A DNA stretch of 64,000 nt from Clostridia bacterium (GCA_017429165.1 JAFRPL010000036.1:126474-190473); one strand, 5' to 3'. Counted from the first letter of the stretch, positions 52,596 through 60,806 are shown. Program-made: numbers and translations. Notes: generated from the letters alone by a model not told the origin.

Positions 52596-52628
52596 AATGA
52601 ATTCCTTTCTGTTTTTATTGCATTTATG

Positions 52629-52657
52629 ATTTTACCATATTTGCGCCGATATGTCAA
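52629..52657 (-). promoter_or_regulatory. Promoter of the solute-binding protein gene
   Basis: Minus strand TTGACA (52652-52657), 17-base spacer, TAAAAT (52629-52634). It is arranged back to back with the aminotransferase promoter. Confidence 0.75.
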
Positions 52658-52679
52658 TCCAAAAAAAGCATATTTTGTA

Positions 52680-52707
52680 TTGACATAGTCAAAATAAAAA
52701 CTATAAT
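52680..52707 (+). promoter_or_regulatory. Promoter of the aminotransferase gene
   Basis: TTGACA (52680-52685), 16-base spacer, TATAAT (52702-52707), both perfect hexamers, 22 bases before the ATG. Confidence 0.8.
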
Positions 52708-52729
52708 TATAGAAAAGAGGTGTATAAAT

Positions 52730-53917
52730 ATGATAAACGAAAAAGCGTACGGGCTCGGCAGCAAAAGATCGGCGATACGCGAGCTGTTCGAATACGGCAG
52801 AAAGCGCGTTTCGGTCGTGGGCAAAGAAAACGTTTGCGATTTTTCGCTCGGCAACCCCAGCGTTCCCGCGCCGCAGGCGCTGAAAGAAACGTATTTAAAG
52901 CTTTTGGAACTGCCCCCGCTCGAAACTCACGGCTACACTTCCGCCGCCGGCTGCGACGAGCTCAGGGCCGCGCTCGCGCGCAATATTACCGATACTTTCA
53001 ATACAGAAGCCCGCCCGCAGGATTTCTACGTGACCTGCGGCGCCGCCGCCGCGCTGACTTCGGCTTTGGGCGCGCTGACAGCGGATGAAAACACGGAATT
53101 CATAGCGCTGGCGCCGTTTTTCCCGGAATACCGGTGTTTTGCCGAAACGAGCGGCGCAAAGCTCCGCGTCGTAGACGCCGACGAAAAACAATTCCAGATA
53201 GATTTTGAAAAGCTTGAAAATGCCATAAACATCAACACCCAGGCGGTCATCGTGAATTCGCCCAACAACCCTTCCGGTGTCGTCTATACCGAATCAACGG
53301 TAAAACGTCTTGCCAAACTGCTGGCAAGCCGCAGCAAAGAATACGGCAAGCCCATCTATATAATTTCCGACGAGCCGTACAGAGAACTCGTATACGGCGG
53401 CGTGAAGGTCCCGTTCATACCGGAATATTATGCAAATACGGTCGTATGCTATTCGTACAGCAAAAAGCTTTCTATCCCGGGCGAACGTATCGGCTACGTT
53501 TACGTACCGCAGGACGCCGAAGACAGCCGCAGGCTGTTCGACGCCGTGGCGGGAGCCGCACGCGCTTACGGTTACGTCTGCGCTCCGTCGCTCGTCCAGC
53601 GCGTCATCGCCGCCTGCGTTGACGTGCCGCCCGATCTTACTGTATATGAGACCAACCGCGACATCCTCTATAAAGGGCTGACCGAACTGGGGTATTTCTG
53701 TGCAAAACCGGACGGAGCGTTTTATCTGTTCGTCAAGACCCCCGAAAACGACGGCGAGGCATTCTGCGAACGCGCCAAGCAAAAGGATCTGCTCGTGGTG
53801 CCCGGCGCCGGGTTCGGCTGCCCGGGGTTCGTTAGGATATCGTATTGCGTGGATACCGATGTCTGCATACGCTCGCTGCCCATTTTCAAAGAACTCATGA
53901 AAAATAGCGGCAAATAA
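52730..53917 (+). CDS. PLP-dependent class I/II aminotransferase
   Basis: 395 residues, fold type I. FSLGNPSVPAP, NSPNNPSGVVYT, ISDEPYRELVYGG and the cofactor lysine in SYSKKLSIPGERIGY are conserved, and the C-terminal Arg is in GFVRISYC. Class I enzymes of this kind act on aspartate, aromatic amino acids or alanine; the specificity is not clear. GAGGTGTATAAAT precedes the start. It is the last chromosomal gene before the repeats and the integrated element. Confidence 0.9.
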   Translation: MINEKAYGLGSKRSAIRELFEYGRKRVSVVGKENVCDFSLGNPSVPAPQALKETYLKLLELPPLETHGYTSAAGCDELRAALARNITDTFNTEARPQDFYVTCGAAAALTSALGALTADENTEFIALAPFFPEYRCFAETSGAKLRVVDADEKQFQIDFEKLENAININTQAVIVNSPNNPSGVVYTESTVKRLAKLLASRSKEYGKPIYIISDEPYRELVYGGVKVPFIPEYYANTVVCYSYSKKLSIPGERIGYVYVPQDAEDSRRLFDAVAGAARAYGYVCAPSLVQRVIAACVDVPPDLTVYETNRDILYKGLTELGYFCAKPDGAFYLFVKTPENDGEAFCERAKQKDLLVVPGAGFGCPGFVRISYCVDTDVCIRSLPIFKELMKNSGK

Positions 53918-53955
53918 ACCGATACGATCAAAAAAAGATCCCGGCGCCTGAATAT

Positions 53956-53979
53956 CCGACCGTCATAAGGAAGTTTTTT
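53956..53979 (+). repeat. Direct repeat, left copy
   Basis: CCGACCGTCATAAGGAAG plus six T. The same 24 bases with one change recur at 54297-54320. They flank the hairpin array and may be attachment-site or insertion-junction copies. Confidence 0.7.
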
Positions 53980-54017
53980 CACCTCACGTTCGAGTGGTGA
54001 GTAAGTGCGCACTTAAG

Positions 54018-54052
54018 AAAAGCAGACTGAGAACAAAATCAGTCTGCTTTTT
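54018..54052. terminator. Bidirectional terminator downstream of the aminotransferase
   Basis: AGCAGACTGA / TCAGTCTGCT stem with flanking A and T runs. Confidence 0.85.
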
Positions 54053-54069
54053 CGTATTCAGCCGGTATC

Positions 54070-54242
54070 ATGAAGACGTTCGCTTCGCTCACAAATGAAG
54101 ACGGGCTATGCCCTAATGAAGACGGCAACTGCGTTGCCTAACGAAGCGAAGCCGCCCGCTTGAAGAAAACCGTTGAATTCGAATTTCTTCATGAGCGAAG
54201 CGTCTTCATTTCTTCATTAGCCCGCTTGCGGGCGTCTTCATT
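54070..54242. repeat. Nested palindromic hairpin array built on AATGAAGAC
   Basis: ATGAAGAC words (54070, 54094, 54115) on the left and inverted GTCTTCATT/TCTTCATTA words (54202, 54211, 54234) on the right. Between words are small stems: GGGC-TAT-GCCC, GGCAAC-TGC-GTTGCC and GCCCGC-TT-GCGGGC. The arms CGCTTCGCTCA and TGAGCGAAGCG also pair across the centre. Same architecture as the array at 44114 but with a different spacer word. No coding sequence. Confidence 0.8.
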
Positions 54243-54296
54243 TTCGGCGCGGCAAAGCTTATACATCATACTTCCTTATCACGCCGCGCCGAATGC

Positions 54297-54320
54297 CCGA
54301 CCGTCATAAGGATGTTTTTT
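54297..54320 (+). repeat. Direct repeat, right copy, probable left boundary of the mobile element
   Basis: CCGACCGTCATAAGGATG plus six T, 23 of 24 bases as at 53956. It lies 57 bases from the recombinase stop codon, where a large serine recombinase element would have its end. Confidence 0.6.
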
Positions 54321-54370
54321 AAGAAGAACCGGTGTAATCTCGATTGAACGGGGTTACACCGTTCTTCTTA
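54321..54370. repeat. Long inverted repeat next to the recombinase gene
   Basis: AAGAAGAACCGGTGTAA pairs with TTACACCGTTCTTCTT except for one bulged base; loop about 16 bases. It lacks a T run on the minus strand, so it could be a weak terminator or part of the element end. Confidence 0.6.
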
Positions 54371-54376
54371 TTGCGT

Positions 54377-56095
54377 TTATGATACGAGTTTCAGCGACTT
54401 AGGGTTATTCTTCATTTCTTCCATCATTGCTTCAATCTCCTTTTCGTCCGGAACGTTCATCATTCCGACTACGGTGAAATAGATATCGACTTTGACGTGA
54501 CAGTGACCGTCGTATTTGTCGTTGTTGTGGACTTCAATGCGCTCGATCAGAGAATTCACAAGCGCGGGTGTCAGTTCCTTTACGTCCGTCTGCTCACGAA
54601 CGGTTTTCAGCAGCAGACGAAGATCGACCGCCTTTTGATCGAAAGTCTCAAGGTCCGACTTGCTCTTTTCCACCTGTGGCTCAAGGTCGCGCTGTTCCGT
54701 TTCGTATTCTCTCATCAGACGGCGGTAACGCGCCTCGTCTATTTCGCCGAGCTTGTAATCGGAATATACGCCGGAAATCAGTTTGTCGAGATCTTTGATA
54801 CGTTTTTCGCCGTATTCGATGAACTGCTTGAGCTTCCGGTATTCCATTTGATGAAGAATATCGTGTTTCTTCGCCAGCATATACAAGAATACGGGTTCAT
54901 AACAACGGACGAAATCAACGAAATCGCTGATCGCTTCCAACACGATCTTTTCAAGGACGACGTTGCGGATATAATGGATCTTGCACTTGCCGCGTCCGTC
55001 TTTGTAGTTCGCGCATCTGTAAAACTCCTGATCGGGACGTAAACTCTTGGCGGCACAGAAATGGAGCTTCGATCCGCAGTCGGCGCAGAATACCTTTCCA
55101 GCAAACAGACTTGTGCGCCCGGTCGCGGTCGGACGAATACGGTTCTTTCGTATCTCCTGCACCTGAAGCCACTGTTCCTCCGAGATGATCGGCTCCTGCA
55201 TATTCGGGATGATGTGTTGCTTTTCCTCTGGGTTGTAGATCGTTTTGTGCACTTTGTAGCTGACGGTCGTCGTCATAAAGTTCACGGCGCACCCGGTGTA
55301 CTGACGGTTTTCAAGAATATACACTATGGTCGATTCATCCCACCCATAAATATTATGAGGCGTTTTAGTCGAATGCTTACGCCCGATAGTATCATAATAC
55401 GCCGTGGGAGTCAGCACTTTTTCGCGTTCAAGCTGGCGGGCGATCTGTCCCGGTCCTTTTCCGTTCAGACATAAACCGTAGATTTTCTTTACGACCAGCG
55501 CCGCCGGTTCGTCGATCACCCACTTTTTCGGATCGTCTTCGCTTTTCTTGTAACCGTACGCGACGGTCGAAGATACGCGCTCGCCATGCTCGGACTTGAT
55601 CTTCCAGACCTGCCGTATCTTCTGGCTTGTCTGAGAAGCGTACATTTCGTTGAAGATGTTGTAGAACGGCATGATTTCCATACCCTCGCCCGTAAAACTG
55701 TTTACGTGCTCCTGCAAGGAAATAAACGTGACGCCGTAGGACGGATACACGATCTGCGCGTAGTGCCCGGCGTAATTCTGCTCTCTGCCGAAACGGGACA
55801 GGTCTTTTACGACGATGGCGCCGATCTGACCTTCTTCAACGAGACGCTGCATTTCCATAAACCCGGGTCGTTCAAACGTGGTACCCGTAATTCCGTCGTC
55901 CGAGAAGAAACGGTAGTTTGTTACGCCGTTCTTGATACAGAAATCTTCAAGGATCATTTTCTGATTTTTGATACTGTTGGATTCGGCTTTATCGCCCTCC
56001 TTTTCGTCTTCAATATCTTCGACGGACAGACGGCAGTACAGAGCCGTTATTCTTCCGTCGTTGGGCAGCCCTTTTATTCTGTTTTCAGTTGTCAT
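54377..56095 (-). CDS. Large serine recombinase (TnpX/TndX type)
   Basis: 572 residues. N-terminal resolvase domain (about 15-165) with nucleophile Ser24 in ALYCRLSVED and the arginines of DDGITGTTFERPGF and VVKDLSRFGRE; recombinase domain (about 175-310); zinc ribbon (CADCGSKLHF...YRCANY, about 330-385); a coiled coil (about 405-500) and a DUF4368 tail. It excises and integrates the element through a circular intermediate at short att sites, as TnpX of Tn4451 does. It is the outermost gene, as expected for such elements. Confidence 0.94.
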   Translation of the reverse strand: MTTENRIKGLPNDGRITALYCRLSVEDIEDEKEGDKAESNSIKNQKMILEDFCIKNGVTNYRFFSDDGITGTTFERPGFMEMQRLVEEGQIGAIVVKDLSRFGREQNYAGHYAQIVYPSYGVTFISLQEHVNSFTGEGMEIMPFYNIFNEMYASQTSQKIRQVWKIKSEHGERVSSTVAYGYKKSEDDPKKWVIDEPAALVVKKIYGLCLNGKGPGQIARQLEREKVLTPTAYYDTIGRKHSTKTPHNIYGWDESTIVYILENRQYTGCAVNFMTTTVSYKVHKTIYNPEEKQHIIPNMQEPIISEEQWLQVQEIRKNRIRPTATGRTSLFAGKVFCADCGSKLHFCAAKSLRPDQEFYRCANYKDGRGKCKIHYIRNVVLEKIVLEAISDFVDFVRCYEPVFLYMLAKKHDILHQMEYRKLKQFIEYGEKRIKDLDKLISGVYSDYKLGEIDEARYRRLMREYETEQRDLEPQVEKSKSDLETFDQKAVDLRLLLKTVREQTDVKELTPALVNSLIERIEVHNNDKYDGHCHVKVDIYFTVVGMMNVPDEKEIEAMMEEMKNNPKSLKLVS

Positions 56096-56122
56096 AATTC
56101 AATACTCCTTTCCGACAACCAA

Positions 56123-56157
56123 GGGCGCAGTAAGGCATATATTACCTTACCGCGCCC
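56123..56157. promoter_or_regulatory. Strong hairpin between tnpW and the recombinase gene
   Basis: GGGCGCAGTAAGG (56123-56135) pairs with CCTTACCGCGCCC (56145-56157) apart from one pair. It lies 28 bases before the recombinase start on the minus strand, where it could attenuate or control translation of the recombinase. Confidence 0.5.
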
Positions 56158-56182
56158 GGCTCCTTTTTTCAAATGTGCAGGC

Positions 56183-56380
56183 TTATACATATTGATTTGC
56201 CAGCAGCATTTCTTTGAACTGATTGAGAACCGTGCGAGTCCCGTCGGTTTTCAAATGAGTTGTAACGTCATAAAAAGTCCCGCCGATACGAAGCGAGAAA
56301 CTGTCGCGCTTTTCTTCGGCGGGGTCTTCCTTATCATTGACGGCATTTGCTTCAAACAGATATTTTTCGTTTTCTTCCAC
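56183..56380 (-). CDS. tnpW: TnpW-like transposon protein
   Basis: 65 residues: an acidic head and the SFSLRIGGTFYDVTTHLKTDG...VLNQFKEMLLANQ block of the TnpW family, small proteins of Tn4451-type elements with no known activity. GTG start with GGGGGGTGATTTAA upstream. It lies between parB and the recombinase gene. Confidence 0.8.
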   Translation of the reverse strand: MEENEKYLFEANAVNDKEDPAEEKRDSFSLRIGGTFYDVTTHLKTDGTRTVLNQFKEMLLANQYV

Positions 56381-56394
56381 TTAAATCACCCCCC

Positions 56395-57246
56395 TTATCT
56401 CGACTGTTCTCTCTGCTTCTGCAGATAGCGGTGATAGTGATCGACCGCTTTGACGATATAGTCCTCCTGTTGCTGTACGGAATAGCCGCCGGGAATCTTG
56501 CCTTTCAGCCGGTCAAGCGGAATAGTGACCTTCTCGCGCTGATTGGCTTTTTCTTCGGACATTATTGCGTCAATGCCGTCGCGGTCGAGCGTCCCCGCGG
56601 TGTGTGCCTTGTGCATACGAACTGCCTGCGCGTAGGACGGCGTGTTGTCGTTTTCCTCGCAGGCGTTCAGAACGTCGTACTGAAGTTGATCGTCGAGGAA
56701 AGACAGTTCGACGCCGACCGAAAACGCGATCTTGTTTTCGTCCATCATATCGAGCAGTTCGGGGATGAGATTGGTAAGACGGATATAGCGGTGTACCTGC
56801 CGCGCGCTCTCGCTCGCCGACTCCGCGACCTGCTCGACACTCCACTTCTCGCCTAGTTGGCGAGAAGCGCCCTGGTGTGTTAAAGCATCCATTTTCAACT
56901 TATACGCGAACGCCTTTTCCGACGGCAGGATACGCTCGCGGTGCAGATTGCTGTCCACGAGCATGATCGCCGCTTCATCGCGGCTGACGGCACGAATAAA
57001 GGCAGGGACTTCGGTAAGCCCTGCCTTCTTTGCCGCGTGATAGCGGCGGTGTCCGGATATGATCTCATAATTGTCAGTGCCTTCGAGCGGTCTCACGATG
57101 ATCGGCTCCATAATTCCGTTGTCTTGCACGCTCTCTGTCAGATCGTTCATACTGTCGTCGTCCAGCACTTTGTACGGATGCCCGTCAAATGGGACGAGAT
57201 TATCTACCGGTATCATAACCGGCGCTTTGGGTTTGTTAGATTTCAT
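56395..57246 (-). CDS. ParB/Spo0J-type DNA-binding protein
   Basis: 283 residues. ParB N-terminal nuclease/CTPase-like domain with the HRRYHAAKKAGL box (about 80-92) and IRAVSRDEAAIMLVDSNLHRERILPSEKAFAYK, then a helix-turn-helix (GASRQLGEKWSVEQVAESASESARQVHRYIRL). No ParA is adjacent; partition here is probably carried by the ParM system, while this protein may act in regulation or segregation of the circular form. It starts with ATG after AGAGGAATAG. Confidence 0.88.
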   Translation of the reverse strand: MKSNKPKAPVMIPVDNLVPFDGHPYKVLDDDSMNDLTESVQDNGIMEPIIVRPLEGTDNYEIISGHRRYHAAKKAGLTEVPAFIRAVSRDEAAIMLVDSNLHRERILPSEKAFAYKLKMDALTHQGASRQLGEKWSVEQVAESASESARQVHRYIRLTNLIPELLDMMDENKIAFSVGVELSFLDDQLQYDVLNACEENDNTPSYAQAVRMHKAHTAGTLDRDGIDAIMSEEKANQREKVTIPLDRLKGKIPGGYSVQQQEDYIVKAVDHYHRYLQKQREQSR

Positions 57247-57268
57247 ATAATAACTATTCCTCTCTTTC

Positions 57269-58675
57269 TTATCTTGCTCCTTTTTCCGGAGCGTCTTTGA
57301 ATATCATTTTTCCGTTGCGGTCGAGTTGACGGTACGGCGCCTCCATTTCAAACTCCTGCCGTACCAGATCGTAAAGGTGAGGAGATTTATCTCTTATGCG
57401 CTTCGCCCGGTCGAGATTCTTCCGTAACGGCTCGATGTGCTTTTTCGTGATTTCCGAACGCTGCGTTTTGTTATCCGCAAGAACCTCGGGATCGGTCTCC
57501 CGGCGTATCTTGTTGCGGAGCAAACCGCGCTCACGTTCATAATCCTTTATTTGTGTCTGTGTGTCGGTAATATATCTGTCAAGCTGCGGAAACGTGTGGA
57601 TATCCGCTTCCCGCAGGAATTTGTAGTCATAGATGAATTGTTCCAGGTCTTTTACGGCGTGACGGAGTTCGACCGACATGATAACGGCGTCTTTGATCTC
57701 TTTTATAGTTTGGAAAGTGTTTATGATGATAAGGAACAAAAGGTCGATATAGATTTCCACGACGTCGCGGCTGTGCTCGATGTTGTATCCGAGATCGTGG
57801 GCGATATAGAACAGTAAAACGGATCTTCTCTTTTTCGGCAGGTTGGCGTTCCAGACGTCCGCTGCAAAACGGGGAGTATAAAGGTTTCTTGTAAGCCGCG
57901 CGTCGATCACGTCCGCCGTGTACCCGAGACTGCTGAGACGGACGGCGCGATCCCATTCCTTTGCACGGACGGACATACGGGAGTAGTCAACGGAGTAACC
58001 GAGACCGAATAACTGCTTGTAGAATGAATCACGGTTGTACGATACGCTGAGGCAGTATTCGACGTCGCGTTTGAGCATATCTCTGTGCGTCGGGTGTCCT
58101 TTCTTTTCAGCCCAGTATGCTCTGCGGCTTTTGCCGCCGTAGAAGTTACTGTGCTCAAGGATGCTTTTCCCGCGCTCACGGCATACATCGTCCGAGATCT
58201 CGCGCAGGCGGCGGTGATTGTAAATTTTGTTTTGAAAGCGGGAGCCGTCTTTGAATGAAATTGGGTTTACGACGAAATGGCAGTGCAGGTTGTCTGTGTT
58301 CAGATGAACGGTAACGACGACCTGATATTTATCTCCCCACATTCGCCGTGCGGTCTCCTTGCCGATCTCAAACGCTTCGTCGGGCGTAACTTCACCCTCG
58401 GCAAAACTCTGAAATCCGTGCCACGCGACTATATCTCCGCGACTGCCGAAGCGCTTTTGCACGGCGACCATTTCTCCGTAAGCGTTACGCTTGGAGCAGT
58501 TGATCGTGTCAACGTATATCTGTCTGTCGGTCTTATTGTCGTTTTCAACGTACCGGATCGTGTTGTACAAATCTTCGTCAAGGTATTCCTGCGACGTCGT
58601 CTTATCCGGGTTCTCGGCGTATTCGATCACTTCTTTCAGCCGGCTTTTGACGGGCCAGAGTCCTGTGGTGGCAAT
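57269..58675 (-). CDS. Relaxase (mobilization nuclease), apparent ATT start
   Basis: 468 residues. The HUH-type relaxase domain carries the metal triad in HLNTDNLHCHF (His124, His131, His133), preceded by YVENDNKTDRQIYVDTINCS and WHGFQSFAEGEVTPDEA, as in the Clostridia mobile-element relaxases. The C-terminal half is a coiled coil. No ATG/GTG/TTG gives a full N-terminus: from the GTG at 58630 the protein would lack 15 residues. In frame upstream lies ATT-GCC-ACC-ACA-GGA-CTC-TGG-CCC, giving MATTGLWPVKSRLKEVIEYAENPDKT-like sequence, the family start, nine bases after AGGAGG. I therefore place the start at ATT 58675. Confidence 0.85.
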   Translation of the reverse strand: MATTGLWPVKSRLKEVIEYAENPDKTTSQEYLDEDLYNTIRYVENDNKTDRQIYVDTINCSKRNAYGEMVAVQKRFGSRGDIVAWHGFQSFAEGEVTPDEAFEIGKETARRMWGDKYQVVVTVHLNTDNLHCHFVVNPISFKDGSRFQNKIYNHRRLREISDDVCRERGKSILEHSNFYGGKSRRAYWAEKKGHPTHRDMLKRDVEYCLSVSYNRDSFYKQLFGLGYSVDYSRMSVRAKEWDRAVRLSSLGYTADVIDARLTRNLYTPRFAADVWNANLPKKRRSVLLFYIAHDLGYNIEHSRDVVEIYIDLLFLIIINTFQTIKEIKDAVIMSVELRHAVKDLEQFIYDYKFLREADIHTFPQLDRYITDTQTQIKDYERERGLLRNKIRRETDPEVLADNKTQRSEITKKHIEPLRKNLDRAKRIRDKSPHLYDLVRQEFEMEAPYRQLDRNGKMIFKDAPEKGAR

Positions 58676-58980
58676 AGCACACCGCCTCCTTCCTTTACCG
58701 GATAAACAAGAGAGACGGTAACGGCTTTCAATACCGTCATCGCCTCTTCGTTCACTTCGGGAGATATATCTTTGTCGATCAAATCGTCGAGTCTTTTGAT
58801 GAGCTTGAACACCGCGTCATACGGAACGACGACCGGCTCGTAGCCGGTGCCGCGCAGGATCAGGTACTCGGTCACGTTCAGTCCGCACTTTTTGGCAAGC
58901 TGTAATATCTTGTCCTTTTCCGACTTATCGAGCCGGAAACAAATCGTGGGTCTTGGGTCTTTGGGTTGTCTTCCTTTAAT
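58636..58980 (-). CDS. MobC-like relaxosome accessory protein, apparent ATT start
   Basis: 114 residues. The segment RPTICFRLDKSEKDKILQLAKKCGLNVTEYLILRG fits the ribbon-helix-helix MobC group that melts oriT and helps the relaxase. Only the last 79 residues follow a standard start (GTG at 58875), which would cut the helix. The frame opens after a TGA and offers ATC, GTT or ATT only; ATT at 58980 lies seven bases after GAGGT and gives MKGRQPKDPRPTI. A short frame ATG...TAA (MKRGNRY) overlaps in another phase, so a frameshift or sequencing error is the alternative. Confidence 0.7.
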   Translation of the reverse strand: MKGRQPKDPRPTICFRLDKSEKDKILQLAKKCGLNVTEYLILRGTGYEPVVVPYDAVFKLIKRLDDLIDKDISPEVNEEAMTVLKAVTVSLVYPVKEGGGVLLPPQDSGPSKAG

Positions 58981-58989
58981 AACGATTAC

Positions 58990-59180
58990 CTCTTTTCATA
59001 GATTATTCTGCACGGGGGTCAGGGGGTGTCCCATTGAGAGCGGAGAAAACTCTCCGCCCGGGAAAACGGTGCAGTACGTTTTCCCTGCTTGTTACGGTGT
59101 GCGACACACCCCGTTAGGGCTATACCAACCTTTTCTGTGTGGCGCATACCACGACAACGGCGGAGCCAAAGGATAGTTGG
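58990..59180. promoter_or_regulatory. Candidate oriT region
   Basis: Noncoding, upstream of mobC and relaxase, with three stems in a row: GCGGAGA-AAAC-TCTCCGC (59040-59057), GGGAAAACG / CGTTTTCCC (59060-59085) and GGTGTG-CGA-CACACC (59096-59110). Stacked inverted repeats next to a relaxase operon are typical of oriT. The nick site cannot be placed. Confidence 0.55.
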
Positions 59181-59209
59181 GATTTCCCGATAGTGTGCAT
59201 CGCATATGA

Positions 59210-59279
59210 TGAGCCAAATTGGCTCAATTTCTGTTTCCACTTTTGAGAATTGAGCCAAAATCACGGTATTTGGCTCAAT
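59210..59279. repeat. TGAGCCAA dyad cluster, candidate ParR centromere
   Basis: TGAGCCAA-A-TTGGCTCA (59210-59226) and ATTGAGCCAAA-N9-TTTGGCTCAAT (59249-59279), two perfect dyads sharing the core TGAGCCAA, the second overlapping the parR stop codon. Repeated sites next to parMR suggest ParR binding or autoregulation. Confidence 0.6.
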
Positions 59280-59607
59280 CGAACATGGCGAGCGCGGAAA
59301 GAATACCGGCGTCATTTTTCGCTTTTTCCTCCTCAGTGAGTTCCGTTCGAAACGGCGGCGTTTCCGTCGCCGGATCGCTTACGAATGAAACTGACTGTAA
59401 TTCTTCCCGGAACATCGTGCGGATGTCTTCAAGAGAAATATCCGTCCCGCTTTGTTGACGCCGTATCGCTTCAATAACGACGTCAACGATAAAACGGTTT
59501 CGCGTTCCGCCGCTTTGCTCGGACAGTTTGGCAAGGTATTCAACCGCGTCCTTTTCACGCTCTTTTCTTAAATCGAACCGGACGTTGATACGGTAGTTGT
59601 TTTTCAT
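59275..59607 (-). CDS. ParR-like adaptor protein
   Basis: 110 residues. Ribbon-helix-helix-like N-terminus (RINVRFDLRKEREKDAVEYLAKLSEQSGGTRNRFIVDVV) and a disordered acidic C-terminus, as in ParR/StbB-type adaptors that connect centromere DNA to ParM filaments. The ATG overlaps the parM stop codon (ATGA), the usual parM-parR coupling. Confidence 0.75.
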   Translation of the reverse strand: MKNNYRINVRFDLRKEREKDAVEYLAKLSEQSGGTRNRFIVDVVIEAIRRQQSGTDISLEDIRTMFREELQSVSFVSDPATETPPFRTELTEEEKAKNDAGILSALAMFD

Positions 59608-60527
59608 ATACCGACGCCCGTTCCGAGCTGAAGCTCAGCCATGTGCTCATAGCCCTTGGCGGCGGCGCAGATGTCGTCAACGAAAAACACGCGGCTTTTA
59701 TCATAATCGTAAAAGTTCTTTACGAGGCACCCGCCGCCTCCGGTAACGTAGAGCGTAATGCTCTTTTCGTCGTACCCGTGTTCACGAAGTCTGCGGAAGA
59801 TGTCGTTCACATATTCAGTCGCGGTCGCTCTAATGATCTTCAAATCGTCGTCGGAAAGATTCGCCGTGCCGTTTATGAGCACCTCTTCGATGATCGCGTC
59901 GTCGATCTCGCGCCGGGTCTGACGCATAAACTGCTCCCTGACGGCGAGGGTACACTGATGCGTTCCAAACTTTTCGGTGAACATACGCCCCTGCTGAGGC
60001 GCGCCGTTAATGATCGTCAGCGTGTTCATAGTACCGTTGCCGATATCCGCTACCATGTTTACGCCTTTCATAGAAGAAGCAAAGTTTGCAACGGCGGCGT
60101 AGCCCTGCGGATAGATCTTCGCGCCGACGATACGGATGCGGTAGCGGACTTTTCTGAATACAAAAGTGACTCTCTCGTTCTTCGTCAGATATTCCGCGAA
60201 CTCCGCTTTCTGTCCGCTCGTCCACGTCAAAGGCAATCCCGCCGCGATGAAAACGTCCGCTTCGGTCAGATCGTTGTCATCGAGTTCCATGGCGATAGCG
60301 GCGAGAGTGAGAACATAATAATCGTCGTCGTTCTGCTTTTCCGGCGTGAATTCTTTGTGTCCTTCTCCGATAGTGTAATACTTGCCGTTGTAAACGAGCA
60401 TATCTTTCGTAAACAGCGGTTCGACGTCATATTCCATAACGCCCGTCTTGAAAATGTGGTTAGCGGACTTGATATTTCCGTAACCGTGGTCGATTCCGAT
60501 GATGACTTTGTTCTTGAAATCCTTCAT
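59604..60527 (-). CDS. parM: ParM/StbA-like actin-type segregation protein
   Basis: 307 residues, actin-like ATPase: phosphate 1 motif IGIDHGYGNIKSA, phosphate 2 in NMVADIGNGTMNT, adenosine motif ITLYVTGGGGCLVKNF. ParM filaments push plasmid copies apart. Start at 60527 after AAGGAGG. Presence of parM-parR indicates that the excised element may replicate, or at least persist, as a plasmid-like circle. Confidence 0.9.
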   Translation of the reverse strand: MKDFKNKVIIGIDHGYGNIKSANHIFKTGVMEYDVEPLFTKDMLVYNGKYYTIGEGHKEFTPEKQNDDDYYVLTLAAIAMELDDNDLTEADVFIAAGLPLTWTSGQKAEFAEYLTKNERVTFVFRKVRYRIRIVGAKIYPQGYAAVANFASSMKGVNMVADIGNGTMNTLTIINGAPQQGRMFTEKFGTHQCTLAVREQFMRQTRREIDDAIIEEVLINGTANLSDDDLKIIRATATEYVNDIFRRLREHGYDEKSITLYVTGGGGCLVKNFYDYDKSRVFFVDDICAAAKGYEHMAELQLGTGVGI

Positions 60528-60531
60528 TTCT

Positions 60532-60774
60532 TCATTCCTCCTTCTTGGATCTCAATTCGTTCTGTTCGATGATCTGTTCGTACAGTTTTCTCTCAGCCGG
60601 TAATACCGCATAAAGAAAGTATTTGCAGTAGATACCGTAATAAGAGATCATCTGTACGCAGGGGTGACTGTCTCCGTCATCGAGTAAGAGACAGTTCCCG
60701 TCGACGCAGTTGCAGCACTGGTCGCGCGCCAGACGGCGGACCGTCCGCGCCTGCTTCGGGGTGATTCTGAGCAT
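60532..60774 (-). CDS. Cysteine-rich VLP-domain protein
   Basis: 80 residues. TPKQARTVRRLARDQCCNCVDGNCLLLDDGDSHPCVQMISYYGIYCKYFLYAVLP follows the Cys_rich_VLP pattern: seven cysteines in a fixed spacing and a final AVLP box. Such small proteins are found almost only in Firmicute mobile elements, often near the replication or mobilization genes; function unknown. Start after AAAGGAGGAAAAATC. Confidence 0.85.
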   Translation of the reverse strand: MLRITPKQARTVRRLARDQCCNCVDGNCLLLDDGDSHPCVQMISYYGIYCKYFLYAVLPAERKLYEQIIEQNELRSKKEE

Positions 60775-60806
60775 GATTTTTCCTCCTTTCGCTCAAGATT
60801 TACAAG

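Noticed and set aside
54321..54370. Intrinsic terminator of the recombinase gene
   Set aside because: The stem is strong but no T run follows in the minus direction, so it is listed as an inverted repeat.
60532..60774. Zinc-finger repressor
   Set aside because: The cysteine pattern follows the Cys_rich_VLP family and shows no helix-turn-helix.
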